This document shows positions 25,935 through 37,577 of a stretch of 64,000 nt of DNA, one piece after another. A program made the translations under genes and the position numbers. The stretch comes from Rhodospirillales bacterium (GTDB lineage Bacteria > Pseudomonadota > Alphaproteobacteria > Rhodospirillales > Casp-alpha2): the NCBI GenBank assembly GCA_017640505.1, contig JAEPQO010000001.1, positions 1,566,625-1,630,624 of the forward strand. Reading direction: 5' to 3'. The notes below the pieces were generated by a model that was not told the DNA's origin, made no database searches, and saw only the letters and a list, made by a program, of their open reading frames with translations. The stretch's first letter is position 1, and the number at the start of each line of letters is the position of its first letter.

Positions 25935-26037
25935 CCATCGGGAAAAATAACGCGCGCCACGGGCGGCAGATTGAAATCCGCAGCCCGCCCCCGTGGCCAT
26001 CCCGCGCGCTTGCCCTTGCGCTGCCCAAAGGTCGTGA

Positions 26038-26051
26038 TTGATCTCCGTCAA
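26038..26051 (+). promoter_or_regulatory. FNR/FixK/DNR-type box
   Basis: TTGATCTCCGTCAA matches TTGAT-N4-(A/G)TCAA of the FNR superfamily. The centre lies 75 bases before the ATG at 26120; the -10 that would suit a class II promoter (AAAAAT near 26075-26080) is weak. It suggests low-oxygen or nitric-oxide control of the downstream membrane protein. Confidence 0.6.
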
Positions 26052-26119
26052 TGCCCTCTTTTTTCGAATGTGGGAAAAATTTCAATCAGAAATATCCCCA
26101 ACTCGGAGAGGAGGGCATC

Positions 26120-26584
26120 ATGCTTTTCGGCAATCCGTCACTGTTCACGCGCATCGCCATCGGCAAGGGCGTTGGTTTCATCCTCGGCATCATGGGCTTT
26201 TTCGCGCTGCCGTGGTTCTGGCCCGACGTGCCGATGGAACTCAGGATCGGCTTCCTGTTCTGGTACGCGACCGTCGGCGCGATGATCGCGGTGTTCGGCG
26301 TCGTCACCTGGCATCCGATCCTGCATCTGCCGATGCCATGGTGGTTCCGCGCCCCCCTAATCGGGGCGTGGATGAACCTGCTGATCGTGCTGATCGCGCA
26401 CACCGACCTTAGCGCCATGATGGTAGCCGGCTTCGGCGCAGGCAGCTGGCTGGATTCGGCGTACTGGCTGGTGCTCGAAGGCGCCATCGTCGGGCTGTTG
26501 ATCGGCTGGCTTTGCACGAAGTTCGGCGGCGAAGGTAAGGCAACGGTCGACGCGATGTCGAGGCCGACGAGTTCCCAGCAATAA
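26120..26584 (+). CDS. membrane protein of unknown function, probable FNR-regulon member
   Basis: From the ATG at 26120, with GGAGAGGAGGG just upstream, the product is 154 residues with about four hydrophobic segments (roughly 13-33, 40-64, 72-95 and 105-137). The earlier in-frame ATG at 26051 overlaps the FNR-type box and has no ribosome site, so it is unlikely. No catalytic motif is seen. The upstream FNR/DNR-type box links it to oxygen or nitrogen-oxide regulation. I do not recognise a named family. Confidence 0.7.
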   Translation: MLFGNPSLFTRIAIGKGVGFILGIMGFFALPWFWPDVPMELRIGFLFWYATVGAMIAVFGVVTWHPILHLPMPWWFRAPLIGAWMNLLIVLIAHTDLSAMMVAGFGAGSWLDSAYWLVLEGAIVGLLIGWLCTKFGGEGKATVDAMSRPTSSQQ

Positions 26585-26752
26585 ACAACGATGGCGAGAA
26601 TCGTCTAATCGTTCATTCCCTCAAGGCTTTTATTCAGTGCGACCACCATTTGTAGAAATTTCGGGCCGTATAGCTTAAAAATTGGTTGGTTCGGTGAGTG
26701 GGCTGGTCTTGCCGCAAAGTTGCGTACGCGTGAACGACATAAGGATAGCTGA

Positions 26753-27364
26753 ATGTTTCAATTTGATCGAATGAGTTGTTTCGTTTTGCTGGCTATATTG
26801 ACATTGACTGGTTGCGTTACCACGAAGCCGGACCGTGATCTCGGCTTGTACAAGACTAGGGCCATTCATTCTACGATACTGTTAGTACCCAAGGGAATTT
26901 GGGAGAAAGGTGCTTTTGCAAAGTCTTTAGAGGCGGAATACACGAATAATGGCGTTACCTTTTACAAGAAGGTATCTCCAGAGGAAAACTTTCAAGATTG
27001 GACGCAGTTGTTTGAAGTGAAGGGGTGGCAGACTGATAAGCGTTTAGGTTCTCTTGGAGACAGCGAAATCCAAATCGCGAAAGGTAGATGCCAAGAGGAT
27101 CAATTCATGATCCAACCGGTTGAGAACATCCCTGGAAAAAGCCTGTTGATACTTGCTTGTGGCGAATTGCACTCCTCAGAATTGAAATTACCGAGAAGCG
27201 AGATTTCAATTATTCTGATGTACATTCATAAAGGCACTTTTATGAGAGTAATGTATCGGTGGCGTCAGCGAATCACGAATATCAAAGGCGGAGAGACCAT
27301 TCCAGTAGATGAAGAACAAGTCAGATTGATGGTCCGACGATTTCAAGCTATTCCGACAAGTTGA
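26753..27364 (+). CDS. AT-rich gene for a putative lipoprotein
   Basis: The 203-residue product has a lipoprotein signal (MSCFVLLAILTLTGC; the lipobox is LTGC) and no further hydrophobic helix. I do not recognise a family. The gene and its flanks (about 26590-27440) are visibly richer in A and T than the rest of the window and use codons such as TTA, AGA and ATA that neighbours avoid, so recent horizontal transfer is likely. No transposase, integrase or repeats mark the edges. It converges toward thiC, with the thiC terminator between. Confidence 0.68.
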   Translation: MFQFDRMSCFVLLAILTLTGCVTTKPDRDLGLYKTRAIHSTILLVPKGIWEKGAFAKSLEAEYTNNGVTFYKKVSPEENFQDWTQLFEVKGWQTDKRLGSLGDSEIQIAKGRCQEDQFMIQPVENIPGKSLLILACGELHSSELKLPRSEISIILMYIHKGTFMRVMYRWRQRITNIKGGETIPVDEEQVRLMVRRFQAIPTS

Positions 27365-27443
27365 GTCTTTAACAGCAGTTCGTGTTTCCCATTTATCATC
27401 GGTGCGAGGTGTTTTGAGATGTTGCTCCCGGTGATGAAGCCAC

Positions 27444-27479
27444 AAAAAATTCGGGCGGCGAATGGAAATCCGCCGCCCG
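27444..27479 (-). terminator. Rho-independent terminator of thiC
   Basis: On the minus strand ACGGGCGGCG-N10-CGCCGCCCG forms a 9-bp perfect GC stem (27479-27452), directly followed by AATTTTTTG (T6 at 27449-27444). It lies 27 bases after the thiC stop. Confidence 0.88.
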
Positions 27480-27506
27480 TTCTCTAATTATAGCCAGTAG
27501 GGCGGC

Positions 27507-29426
<1,920 letters not shown>

Positions 29427-29438
29427 TTAAACGTTCGG

Positions 29439-29553
29439 GTTCCGATCCCTACGCCGGTGTCACCCGGATCAGGTTCAACGGGTCACCACGGCCTCGAAAC
29501 TAGGTTTCGACAAGGTGGAATCTCAGCCCCTTTACCGGGGCCCCCCGCGGAAC
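29439..29553 (-). promoter_or_regulatory. TPP riboswitch (THI element)
   Basis: On the minus strand the conserved core is intact: GGGGCTGAGATTCC, then ACCCGTTGAACCTGATCC and finally GGCGTAGGGA. The outer helix pairs GTTCCG (29553-29548) with CGGAAC (29444-29439). An extra hairpin arm (AAACCTAGTTT) forms the variable P3 extension. It lies 76 bases before the thiC start codon. In this class control is usually by hiding the ribosome site, though no clear terminator or anti-SD pairing is resolved here. Confidence 0.96.
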
Positions 29554-29772
29554 GGTTAACGCCGGGATGTTCGGGCTTTTCCTCTTCCGGGTCAAGGGGG
29601 TGAATCCGGAAAAACCCCGGAAATCCAGCTATTTCAGGGCCTTCAGGGGCGAAAAATAATTTTCTGTCGTGTGTGATCCGGTCCGGTATCGACGGCGTAA
29701 AAGGTACAGATCGGCCGGTGACCTCGCCCCCCTGAGTCATCTCCCCTGATGGAAGCCGCCGATCTCCCTGAC

Positions 29773-29804
29773 TTGAGCCGCCGAGGTCCGCCTCGGCGGC
29801 TCAA
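29773..29804. other. strong 14-bp hairpin in the thiC/kinase intergenic region
   Basis: TTGAGCCGCCGAGG, loop TCCG, CCTCGGCGGCTCAA is a perfect stem. It lies between two divergently transcribed genes (thiC leader on the minus strand, histidine kinase on the plus strand) and has no T-tract on either side. The rest of 29560-29869 shows no gene I can support. Confidence 0.6.
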
Positions 29805-29869
29805 CTATTTGTAATTCTGTCACAAAACCGACATTGCATTCCGCTAGGGTGCGGCCGAACGCTGACGGC

Positions 29870-31129
29870 ATGAAGGACGCGGCGAATATTCGTGACTATC
29901 GGGGCCCGGCGTTGGGACAAGAACAACAAATGACGTTTGCATTGCCGCATGCTGCTTTTGCCGGGGCCGCCGGCGCCCTCAGCAAACACCGTTTCGATCT
30001 GCATGATATCGCCAGAAATGTATCACCCGTCACGTCGGACACCACCGGGGCGGCGGTCATCGATATCTTCAACCGGGATCCGTCATTGAGCGCCATGCCG
30101 GTGATTGACGACGGCGACGTGGTCGGCCTGCTGACGCGGCAGAGGGTTTTTCTGAACTTCTCAAAACAGTTCGGGCATGCGGTATTCGCCAAGCGTCCGG
30201 TTTCGCGCCTTATGATCCGCAATCCGCTGGTGGTGGACGCGAAAACCTCGCTTGATGAATTGCGTCATCGCGTGATCAACGAAGCCCCGACGGCACTCGA
30301 CGACGGCTTTGTCATCACCAAGAACAGGCTCTATTTCGGTATCGGCACGTCGATGGGCATACTCCGCCTCGGCATGGCGCAAACCGAGTACAGAGCAGAG
30401 GAACTTGCCGAGGCGAAGCGCGCGGCGGAACAGGCGAACGAGGCGAAATCCCGGTTCCTCGCGAACATGAGCCATGAACTTCGTACGCCGTTGAATGCGA
30501 TCATCGGTTTTTCGGAAATGATCGCCGCCGAATGTTTCGGGCCGCATGGGTCGCCTAGGTACCGCGAGTATGCCGAGGACATCAACGGCAGCGGCAAGCT
30601 GTTACTCGACATCATCAACGACATCCTCGATATGGCGAAGATCGAAGCGGGGCACTTCAAACTGAATATAGAATCCGTGGACATTCGTCCGCTCGTGCAC
30701 GGCGCCGTACGGCTGGTCGGCGAACGCGCCGCGCATAAGGAAATATCCGTGGACGTCGATATGCGCGGTGACTGCCCGCCGGCGCGGGCGGACTCCAGGG
30801 CGGTGCGTCAGATTCTGCTCAATCTCCTGAGCAACGCCGTCAAGTTTTCAAGGCCGTGCTCGAAGGTGTCCGTTCGGGTCGATGTTCGTTCCCGCGTGCT
30901 CGACCTGTCCGTCGAGGACCGGGGGATCGGGATTTCAAGAAAGAACCTTGCGCGCGTCAGCGATCCGTTTTTTCAGGTCGAGAACGAACTGACGCGAACG
31001 GAGCAGGGGACCGGGCTCGGCCTTCCGATCGTGGTGTCCCTCGCCGAGCGGATGAATGCGCGGTTCAGGCTGGAAAGTGAAGAAGGGGTCGGGTCGCGGG
31101 CGACGCTGACGCTGCCACGATTTTTCTAG
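29870..31129 (+). CDS. histidine kinase with CBS-like sensor region
   Basis: The start is uncertain: ATG 29870 is used here, while a TTG at 29834 and an ATG at 29930 are alternatives. The 419-residue protein has no transmembrane helix. Residues of about 35-170 resemble a CBS pair ([34 protein letters not shown]). A coiled linker follows ([18 protein letters not shown]), then HisKA with [14 protein letters not shown], phospho-acceptor His202, and HATPase with [13 protein letters not shown] and GTGLGLPI. It is a soluble kinase likely to sense an intracellular nucleotide or redox cue, which is inference. No regulator gene is adjacent. Confidence 0.88.
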   Translation: MKDAANIRDYRGPALGQEQQMTFALPHAAFAGAAGALSKHRFDLHDIARNVSPVTSDTTGAAVIDIFNRDPSLSAMPVIDDGDVVGLLTRQRVFLNFSKQFGHAVFAKRPVSRLMIRNPLVVDAKTSLDELRHRVINEAPTALDDGFVITKNRLYFGIGTSMGILRLGMAQTEYRAEELAEAKRAAEQANEAKSRFLANMSHELRTPLNAIIGFSEMIAAECFGPHGSPRYREYAEDINGSGKLLLDIINDILDMAKIEAGHFKLNIESVDIRPLVHGAVRLVGERAAHKEISVDVDMRGDCPPARADSRAVRQILLNLLSNAVKFSRPCSKVSVRVDVRSRVLDLSVEDRGIGISRKNLARVSDPFFQVENELTRTEQGTGLGLPIVVSLAERMNARFRLESEEGVGSRATLTLPRFF

Positions 31130-31133
31130 CCGG

Positions 31134-31625
31134 TTATTCCGCCGCAGCCGGCATGCCGCTCGCCGCGCCATGTTCGGGCGGCATCAATCCGTCACCGCCC
31201 AGGTCGGCATCGGTGATGACCTCGTCACCCCATTCCTGAAGAATGTCCCGCTGGGTCTTGCGGAGTTGCTGCAGCCGCCGCTCCGACATGACCTGGATGA
31301 ACGACGCAATCACCGGCGGCAGCGACAGATACAGCATCCATCCCATGCAGGCGCCGCCATACATCACGGCCAGAACGAACACGTCGGTCAGGAGTGCCAT
31401 GGCCTGACCCAGGTCGTGGTCGCCGAACCAGAGTTCCATCAGATACGGGAACACGCCGCAGAAGTTCAGCCCGCCGACGCAGAACGTTGCGGATCGTTCC
31501 TCGGTGCGGTCGATGATCATGGCGACCAGACCCGGCATCATGCCGAAGCCGACCAGCATGACCGTCGGCAGTGCGACGATCAGCAGCAGCATCAAAATCA
31601 GCAATCCCCATACGATCATGCGCAT
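31134..31625 (-). CDS. membrane protein of unknown function paired with a pseudokinase
   Basis: The 163-residue product has about four transmembrane helices (roughly residues 4-38 as a hairpin, 47-66 and 76-108), a charged coil (MSERRLQQLRKTQRDIL) and a soluble acidic tail. It begins 13 bases after the stop of the protein-kinase-like gene on the same strand, so the two are surely co-transcribed. I do not recognise a named family. Its converging neighbour is the histidine kinase, with only 4 bases between the stops. Confidence 0.65.
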   Translation of the reverse strand: MRMIVWGLLILMLLLIVALPTVMLVGFGMMPGLVAMIIDRTEERSATFCVGGLNFCGVFPYLMELWFGDHDLGQAMALLTDVFVLAVMYGGACMGWMLYLSLPPVIASFIQVMSERRLQQLRKTQRDILQEWGDEVITDADLGGDGLMPPEHGAASGMPAAAE

Positions 31626-31638
31626 CGCCGGGCGTCCC

Positions 31639-33681
31639 TCACAGAATTTCCGAGAAGAACATGATCGTGACCGCGATCATGGTGGTGATGATGGATATGG
31701 TTGCCGCCGTCCTTTGCCCCGTTTTCTCGGCTTTTTCCTGCAGTTCGTTTCCGCTGCCCTCGATGTCCGAAATCTCGTCGGCGCAGGAGCGGTACTCCTC
31801 GACCGCATCGGCATAACCGTCCTGATCCTCGCGGCGTTTATCGGCATCGTCGATCAGGTCGAACATATCGGGCAGGCTGCCGCGCCGCACCAGTTTCGGA
31901 ATTTCTTTTTCCAGATCGCGGCGTGTCGTTCGACTGTGATAGGCGTTGATCGCCGGACCCAGCAGGCCACCGATCCAGCTCGTCAGACCGAACACGGGTT
32001 CCGCTTTCAGCTTCCACTGCAGGAAGGCGAGCAGGCTCAGCATGCCGATGATGTTGGTGCTTTCCTTGGATGCAGCGAGGGCACGCAGGTGAGGGTGAAT
32101 ATCCTCGTTGAACCGTGCGGCGATAAACGCAGCGACGTGGCGGTCCATCGGCTTCGCCTGCGAGTCGGAATGGTTGGCGGCCCGGTCGAGTGCCGGTAAC
32201 AGCTGGTCGATTTCGATAATCCCGTCTTCGATAATGAACGGGCTCTGGCACGACAGCCCGGGATTGAGTTCATAAAGGCAGCGCTCAAGCCCGTATCCGG
32301 GCTCGTTGTTGGCCAGCCACGCCTTTAGCTGGGCAAACATCTGCGTTACTTCCATGCTGTCCAGGAAGTTGGCGCGGTCGCCGGCCCAGAACTGGTAAAC
32401 CTCGCGATTGATGATCTCGGTCAGCACCTGCACGTTGCCGTTCCGAATGACTTCCATGGCGAGCATCGGGCCGAAACCGTCAAGGTAGACCGAGACCCCT
32501 TTGTAGCGGATCGGCCCATAAGGATCCATTGCCGCGCAGCATCGCGCGATCAGGTATTCGTCCGTGCCCTGAAAGTCGTCCTTGTGAAAGTTTGCTGTGT
32601 CGACAAACCCTTTCAGAGTTTCCGACAGGGGACCTTCGCTGAGCGAACGTTTCATCCAGGCGTGGAAGGTTTCGTCCTTGAGAATACGCACGGCTTCGGG
32701 GATTTGCCGGTTGAAGGCGTGCGCCAGTGTCCGAACGTTGGTGTGGTCGCGGCCACCGAAACGGAACGGGGTGTCGCCTTTCTTTGCCGGTTTTTTCTGT
32801 TTCGGCGTCTGTTTCAGGCCGTTCAGCCAGTTCGTGGCTTCGTCCAGGCCCCAGCGGTCGTGAGGATCGTCGGACAGCAGACCACGCAGTGGTTCGAGCA
32901 GCGATAGCGGTATCCGTGCGTTGCCGCAGACCGCGGCATAACTGCCGAGATTGGTGCGCCGGAACAGCAGATCCTCGCCCTTCATCCGCTCGATCGGATT
33001 GGCGCCGAGCGCAAGCACCACGATCGAAGCGCCCAGCGCGTACATGTCGTCGACTATCGAGCCGGTGCCGCGTCCCGCCGGGTTGGCCAATGCGCGTTCC
33101 AGCGGTTCGTACATGAGCGGCTGGTCGAAGCCTTCCGGCGCCGTGACGCAGTCCCCGAGGATGATTTCCTGCATGTCCTCGTCGCTGAAGAAGATGTTGT
33201 CGGGGCGCACTGCCCGGTGCGCGAGGTTCAGCGAATGAATATGGCGCAGGCCGTCGATGATCGGCTGAATGACCTTGCGCGGAATATCGTACTCGGTGAT
33301 CCGGGTGTGGTTCGCCTTGACTTGCTCAATGACCCGGCCGCCCATGGGTCGTTCGTAGATGATGACCATCGTGCGTTGGCCGATCGCCGGCCAGAACAAC
33401 GATTCAAACTCGACGAGCTCCAGCAGCCCGGGACCGGGGTTTGCCTTGAACTGCCGAATGGCTTTGGTGCGCAGCGGTATGCCCGGCGTGCAGACAAGCG
33501 CGAACAGATTGCGCGAGAGATCGTGACGATCTTCCGCCATGTATGCTTTGGCATTGGGCGAGTCGAGCTCCGGCAACGGCTTGTCGCCGTTCACCAAAAA
33601 GCGCTCACGAAGAACGACCGAGCCGCCCCTCACGGGGGCCGGTAGATCGAATTCGTCCGCGTCTGTAGGCTCTTCTGCCAT
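31639..33681 (-). CDS. membrane-anchored Ser/Thr protein kinase-like protein, probable pseudokinase
   Basis: From the ATG at 33681 the product is 680 residues; the longer frame from 33798 adds an Arg-rich leader that looks non-coding. Residues of about 20-290 follow a protein-kinase fold: LNLAHRAVRPDNIFF aligns with the catalytic loop, EIILGDCV with the DFG region, DDMYALGAS with the DxWSxG block and DPHDRW with the late Arg motif. Key residues are changed: the HRD Asp is Ala157, the DFG becomes DCV, and no canonical VAIK Lys is seen. Middle residues (290-640) are helical, without a named domain. A C-terminal hydrophobic helix (about 655-677) anchors it, so the kinase part faces the cytoplasm. 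Confidence 0.8.
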   Translation of the reverse strand: MAEEPTDADEFDLPAPVRGGSVVLRERFLVNGDKPLPELDSPNAKAYMAEDRHDLSRNLFALVCTPGIPLRTKAIRQFKANPGPGLLELVEFESLFWPAIGQRTMVIIYERPMGGRVIEQVKANHTRITEYDIPRKVIQPIIDGLRHIHSLNLAHRAVRPDNIFFSDEDMQEIILGDCVTAPEGFDQPLMYEPLERALANPAGRGTGSIVDDMYALGASIVVLALGANPIERMKGEDLLFRRTNLGSYAAVCGNARIPLSLLEPLRGLLSDDPHDRWGLDEATNWLNGLKQTPKQKKPAKKGDTPFRFGGRDHTNVRTLAHAFNRQIPEAVRILKDETFHAWMKRSLSEGPLSETLKGFVDTANFHKDDFQGTDEYLIARCCAAMDPYGPIRYKGVSVYLDGFGPMLAMEVIRNGNVQVLTEIINREVYQFWAGDRANFLDSMEVTQMFAQLKAWLANNEPGYGLERCLYELNPGLSCQSPFIIEDGIIEIDQLLPALDRAANHSDSQAKPMDRHVAAFIAARFNEDIHPHLRALAASKESTNIIGMLSLLAFLQWKLKAEPVFGLTSWIGGLLGPAINAYHSRTTRRDLEKEIPKLVRRGSLPDMFDLIDDADKRREDQDGYADAVEEYRSCADEISDIEGSGNELQEKAEKTGQRTAATISIITTMIAVTIMFFSEIL

Positions 33682-33869
33682 CGCACGCGTCCTAACAAGC
33701 GTTACGCCTGGGCGCAATGTCGCACGCCAGACACCTTGACCGAAAGAGTTTCTCTCCGGTTGACGGACCATTGAATCGCCTAATGCGCGTATTCGCAAGC
33801 TTTTCCTTAGATTTTCAGGCCCTATGGTTAATAATCGAGGCTCCGGAAACCACCAAGGCGACGATCAAA

Positions 33870-34949
33870 ATGGACGCTTTAGCGACAGTGAAGAATGTGC
33901 GTCTGACGCCTGTGCAGGTGCCGCTGTCGCGGCCCATGCGGACAGCATCCGGGACACTTCCGGGCGCCGCGCTTTGCCTGATCGATGTCGAGACCGACGC
34001 CGGGGTTACGGGCACGTCCTACATATTCGTTTATACCCCGAAGATGCTGGCGGCCGTGGCACGGCTCAACGACGATGTCGGTGAAATGTTCGCTGGCGTG
34101 CCGCTCGACCCGGGCCGCACATTCGAGACGTTTCAATCGACGTTCCGGCTATTGGGCATTCAGGGTTTGCTCGGCATGTACTTCGCCGGTGTCGAACAGG
34201 CCATGTGGGACGCACTCGGCAAGACCGAGGGCAAGTCCGTATGCCGGCTGCTGGGCGGCGCCGAGGAACCGGTGCAGGCGTACGACAGTTTCGGCTTCAT
34301 AGACCCGGCCGAGGACCTGGGGCTCGTCGAGGCGAGTGTCGGCGCGGGGTTCATGGGCATCAAGATCAAACTCGGGATTGGCGATTTCGATGCCGATCTG
34401 GCGAGCGCACGCGCGGTCAGAAACGTCATCGGCCCGGACGTCGCGCTGATGATCGACTACAACCAGTCGCTCGATCCGGCGACGGCGATCGAATACGCGA
34501 AGCGTCTTGCCGAGTTGGACATCTACTGGCTGGAGGAGCCCGTCCCGGCGGAAGACCTGGCCGGCCACGCCGCGGTCCGTGCTGAGAGCCCGATCTGTGT
34601 ACAGACGGGCGAGAACTGGTGGTTTCCGTCCGGCGCCAGGCTCGCCATCGACGCGGGCGCCAGCGACTACGTGATGCCGGACATGATGAAGATCGGCGGC
34701 TTTACGGGCTGGCAAAAGACGGCGGCGATGGCGTCGGAAGCGGAACTGCCGGTGTCCAGCCACGCTTTCGTCGAGGTAAGCGCGCATGCGCTGGGCTCGA
34801 CGCCGGGGGCGCACTGGCTGGAGTATCTCGATAAGGCACGGCCGATATTGAAAGAACCTTACGATGCGATCGACGGCTATGTCGCCGCGCGAGGCCCCGG
34901 CCTCGGTATCGAATGGGATCCGAAGAAGGTCGAGGCATTCGCGGTTTAG
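33870..34949 (+). CDS. mandelate racemase/muconate lactonizing enzyme family protein
   Basis: The likely start is the ATG at 33870 (MDALATVKNVRLTPVQVPL); the longer frame from 33717 runs through non-coding-looking sequence. The 359-residue enzyme has the N-terminal capping domain and a TIM barrel with the enolase-superfamily Mg ligands Asp (LMIDYNQ), Glu (YWLEEP) and Glu (QTGENWW), plus the KIK Lys pair (GIKIKLG) and a His in SSHAF. This layout places it in the mandelate racemase subgroup. The substrate, a carboxylate whose alpha proton is abstracted, is not evident. It converges on purA; the stops lie within a TAGGCGCGCCTA palindrome. Confidence 0.9.
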   Translation: MDALATVKNVRLTPVQVPLSRPMRTASGTLPGAALCLIDVETDAGVTGTSYIFVYTPKMLAAVARLNDDVGEMFAGVPLDPGRTFETFQSTFRLLGIQGLLGMYFAGVEQAMWDALGKTEGKSVCRLLGGAEEPVQAYDSFGFIDPAEDLGLVEASVGAGFMGIKIKLGIGDFDADLASARAVRNVIGPDVALMIDYNQSLDPATAIEYAKRLAELDIYWLEEPVPAEDLAGHAAVRAESPICVQTGENWWFPSGARLAIDAGASDYVMPDMMKIGGFTGWQKTAAMASEAELPVSSHAFVEVSAHALGSTPGAHWLEYLDKARPILKEPYDAIDGYVAARGPGLGIEWDPKKVEAFAV

Positions 34950-34955
34950 GCGCGC

Positions 34956-36248
34956 CTAGTCCTCAAACGGATCGTGCACAAGGATCGTATCGTCGCGTTC
35001 CGGGCTGGTGGACAGCAGTGCGACCGGCGCGTCGATCAGTTCCTCGATACGGCGGATGTACTTGATCGCGGTTGCCGGCAGGTCGGCCCACGAGCGCGCG
35101 CCCTGCGTGCTTTCGTCCCAGCCTTCGAGCGTTTCGTAGACCGGTTTCACGCGGCTCTGCCGGACGGTGGAAGCGGGCAGGTGATCGATGCGCTCGCCAT
35201 CGATTTCGTAGCCGGTGCACACGTTCAGTTCCTTGAGGCCATCCAGGACGTCGAGCTTGGTAAGTGCAATCCCGGTGATACCGTTGACCTTGACCGCCTG
35301 GCGGACGAGCACGGCATCGAACCAGCCGCAGCGGCGCTTACGGCCGGTGACGACGCCGAATTCACGGCCACGCTCGCCCAGTCGCTGACCGATGTCGTCG
35401 GTGAGTTCGGTCGGGAACGGGCCGGAGCCGACACGTGTCGTGTAAGCCTTGGTGATGCCGAGAACGTAGTCGATGGCGCCCGGACCCTGACCGGAGCCAA
35501 TGGCGGCCTGACCGGCAACCGTGTTGGAGGATGTCACGAACGGATAGGTGCCGTGGTCGATATCGAGCATGGTGCCTTGTGCGCCCTCGAACAGAATGCG
35601 GTTGCCCTTGCGGCGCATGCCGTCCAGGTCCTGCCAGACGGTGGTTGCGAACGGCAACAAAAGCGGCGCCATGTCGTTGAGTTCTTTCAGCAGCTCGGCG
35701 CCGTCGACCTCAGGCATGTTCATCCCGCGCAGCAGCGCATTGTGGTGGAACAGCAGCGCATCGACCTTGTCGGCGAGGACATCCGCATCGGCCAGATCGC
35801 CGACACGGATCGCGCGGCGTGCCGTCTTGTCTTCGTAGGCCGGGCCGATCCCGCGCCCCGTGGTGCCGATCTTGGCGCTGCCGGCAGCCTGTTCGCGGGC
35901 GAGATCCAGGTTCTTGTGCAGCGGCAAGATCAGGGCGGCGTTTTCGGCGATGCGCAGATTTTCGGGGCTGACCTCGACGCCGAGTTCCTTGATCTTTTCG
36001 ATCTCGGCCATCAGGGCCCATGGGTCGACGACGACGCCATTGCCGATCACCGACAGCTTGCCCTTGCGGACGATCCCCGACGGCAGCAGGCTCAGCTTGT
36101 ACGTGACGCCGTCGATGACGAGCGTATGTCCGGCATTGTGCCCGCCCTGGAAGCGTACGACTACGTCGGCCCGTTCCGACAGCCAGTCGACGATTTTGCC
36201 TTTTCCCTCGTCACCCCATTGCGAGCCGATCACGACGACATTGGCCAT
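34956..36248 (-). CDS. purA: adenylosuccinate synthetase
   Basis: PurA joins IMP and aspartate with GTP to make adenylosuccinate. The 430-residue product has the N-terminal [16 protein letters not shown] nucleotide-binding loop, the GHNAGHT segment, the family block [14 protein letters not shown] and the substrate loop [10 protein letters not shown]. Length is normal. It lies 20 bases downstream of hisZ on the same strand, a pairing seen in many alphaproteobacteria. Confidence 0.98.
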   Translation of the reverse strand: MANVVVIGSQWGDEGKGKIVDWLSERADVVVRFQGGHNAGHTLVIDGVTYKLSLLPSGIVRKGKLSVIGNGVVVDPWALMAEIEKIKELGVEVSPENLRIAENAALILPLHKNLDLAREQAAGSAKIGTTGRGIGPAYEDKTARRAIRVGDLADADVLADKVDALLFHHNALLRGMNMPEVDGAELLKELNDMAPLLLPFATTVWQDLDGMRRKGNRILFEGAQGTMLDIDHGTYPFVTSSNTVAGQAAIGSGQGPGAIDYVLGITKAYTTRVGSGPFPTELTDDIGQRLGERGREFGVVTGRKRRCGWFDAVLVRQAVKVNGITGIALTKLDVLDGLKELNVCTGYEIDGERIDHLPASTVRQSRVKPVYETLEGWDESTQGARSWADLPATAIKYIRRIEELIDAPVALLSTSPERDDTILVHDPFED

Positions 36249-36268
36249 GCGAACTGTCTCCTTCGGAA

Positions 36269-37450
36269 TTAAAGATCGCCGAGCGGCGCGGGAGTGCCGT
36301 CCAGCAGTATGTGTGTGCAGCCGAGACGCCGGGCTTCGTCCGCCGCGCCGTCACCGGTGATGTGTCCTTGGACCGTGCGGTAGCCGTCGTCGCGTAGTTT
36401 TGCGCCGGCATCCCGATCGGTGCCGTCGGGCAAATAAACTTTCGGTGTTTCGGCAGGTACCTCGAGCGCGCGGAGGATGCTGTCCAGAAATAGCGTAAAT
36501 CCGGTCGCGGCCTCGCCGTCCGAGTTGTCGGCGCTGTCGTTGAGGCCGGCAACATAGCGGCCGCCCGAACCGATCTCGCCGCGCACACCTGGCGCGAAAA
36601 GCGTGAACGTGACGCCGGTGTGGTATTCGAAGCCGCGGTTCTCCACGGCATCCAGTGTCATGTCGAGCGATGGGTCGGCGCGCTCGATCAGATGCACGAT
36701 TTCCAGCAGGGTGTCGCGTGCCGCCGCCGCGTCACCCGACAAGGGCAGGGCAGCGATCTTGGGGGCGACGGCTTCGCTGGGACCCGACGCCGCGAGCAGT
36801 TGCACAAACAGGCCCTTGGCGTCGTCACCGAGCGCATCGGACAGCTTCTTGACCTCGGCGGCGTCCTTTGCATCGAGTGCTGCGCGCAGGTCCGTCGCCG
36901 CGTCGCCATCGATATGCATCGCCGCCATGACGCTCGGGACAAGTGTCGGCTGGCAAAGGTCGACCTTGATGTCGGAAATGCCGAGCTGGCGCAGCGTTTC
37001 CGCCGCCATGAGCACCATTTCCGCATCGGCACGCGCATCATTGCTGCCGATCAACTCGGCCCCGGCCTGGCTGAACTGGCGTTCCGGGCGCAGCTGCGAG
37101 CCGCGGATACGCAGCACTTCGCCGCCGTAACAGAGCCGGAGCGGGCGTGGTTCATGAGCAAGCCGGGTCGTGGCGATCCGGGCTGCCTGCGGGGTGATGT
37201 CGGCGCGCAGCCCCATCATCCGCTGCGAAATCGGGTCCATCAGTCGAAACGTCTGCCCGGCCATGGCGGCCCCGGTGCCCGCCAGCAGATTGTCTTCGAA
37301 CTCGACCAGCGGCGGCGCAATCCGGTCGAAACCGCGCTGAACGAAAGACGCGACAAGCCGTTCGCGGACATCGATCTCGAATGCCGCGTTGGGGGGCAGC
37401 CCATCCGTCAGACCGGCGGGCAGAAGCGCTTTTTCCGTCGGTTTCGCCAT
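36269..37450 (-). CDS. hisZ: ATP phosphoribosyltransferase regulatory subunit HisZ
   Basis: HisZ is a catalytically inactive HisRS paralogue needed by short-form HisG for the first step of histidine synthesis. The 393-residue protein (ATG 37450) has class-II synthetase-like blocks: [30 protein letters not shown] and the core motif-3-like [19 protein letters not shown]. hisG is not in this window. It lies just upstream of purA. No strong ribosome site is seen upstream of the start, and the ATG at 37495 would add an unlikely leader. Confidence 0.94.
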   Translation of the reverse strand: MAKPTEKALLPAGLTDGLPPNAAFEIDVRERLVASFVQRGFDRIAPPLVEFEDNLLAGTGAAMAGQTFRLMDPISQRMMGLRADITPQAARIATTRLAHEPRPLRLCYGGEVLRIRGSQLRPERQFSQAGAELIGSNDARADAEMVLMAAETLRQLGISDIKVDLCQPTLVPSVMAAMHIDGDAATDLRAALDAKDAAEVKKLSDALGDDAKGLFVQLLAASGPSEAVAPKIAALPLSGDAAAARDTLLEIVHLIERADPSLDMTLDAVENRGFEYHTGVTFTLFAPGVRGEIGSGGRYVAGLNDSADNSDGEAATGFTLFLDSILRALEVPAETPKVYLPDGTDRDAGAKLRDDGYRTVQGHITGDGAADEARRLGCTHILLDGTPAPLGDL

Positions 37451-37577
37451 AAATTGAAATCCACAAGAAGTTCCCGGGCGATGCCAGCTCAGCATGCCAT
37501 ATTGCGCGCACGTTTCGTAACGGTTTTGCGCCCGAAGGGCAAGGATCAGGGAGGGGATAAAGGCCGCTAAACGGCGC

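Noticed and set aside
29483-29740. Short minus-strand frame over the riboswitch
   Set aside because: It overlaps the conserved riboswitch core, and the structured RNA explains the sequence better.
34948-34959. TAGGCGCGCCTA as a regulatory palindrome
   Set aside because: It is formed by the two convergent stop codons (TAG and CTA) and a short GC stretch; no evidence of function.
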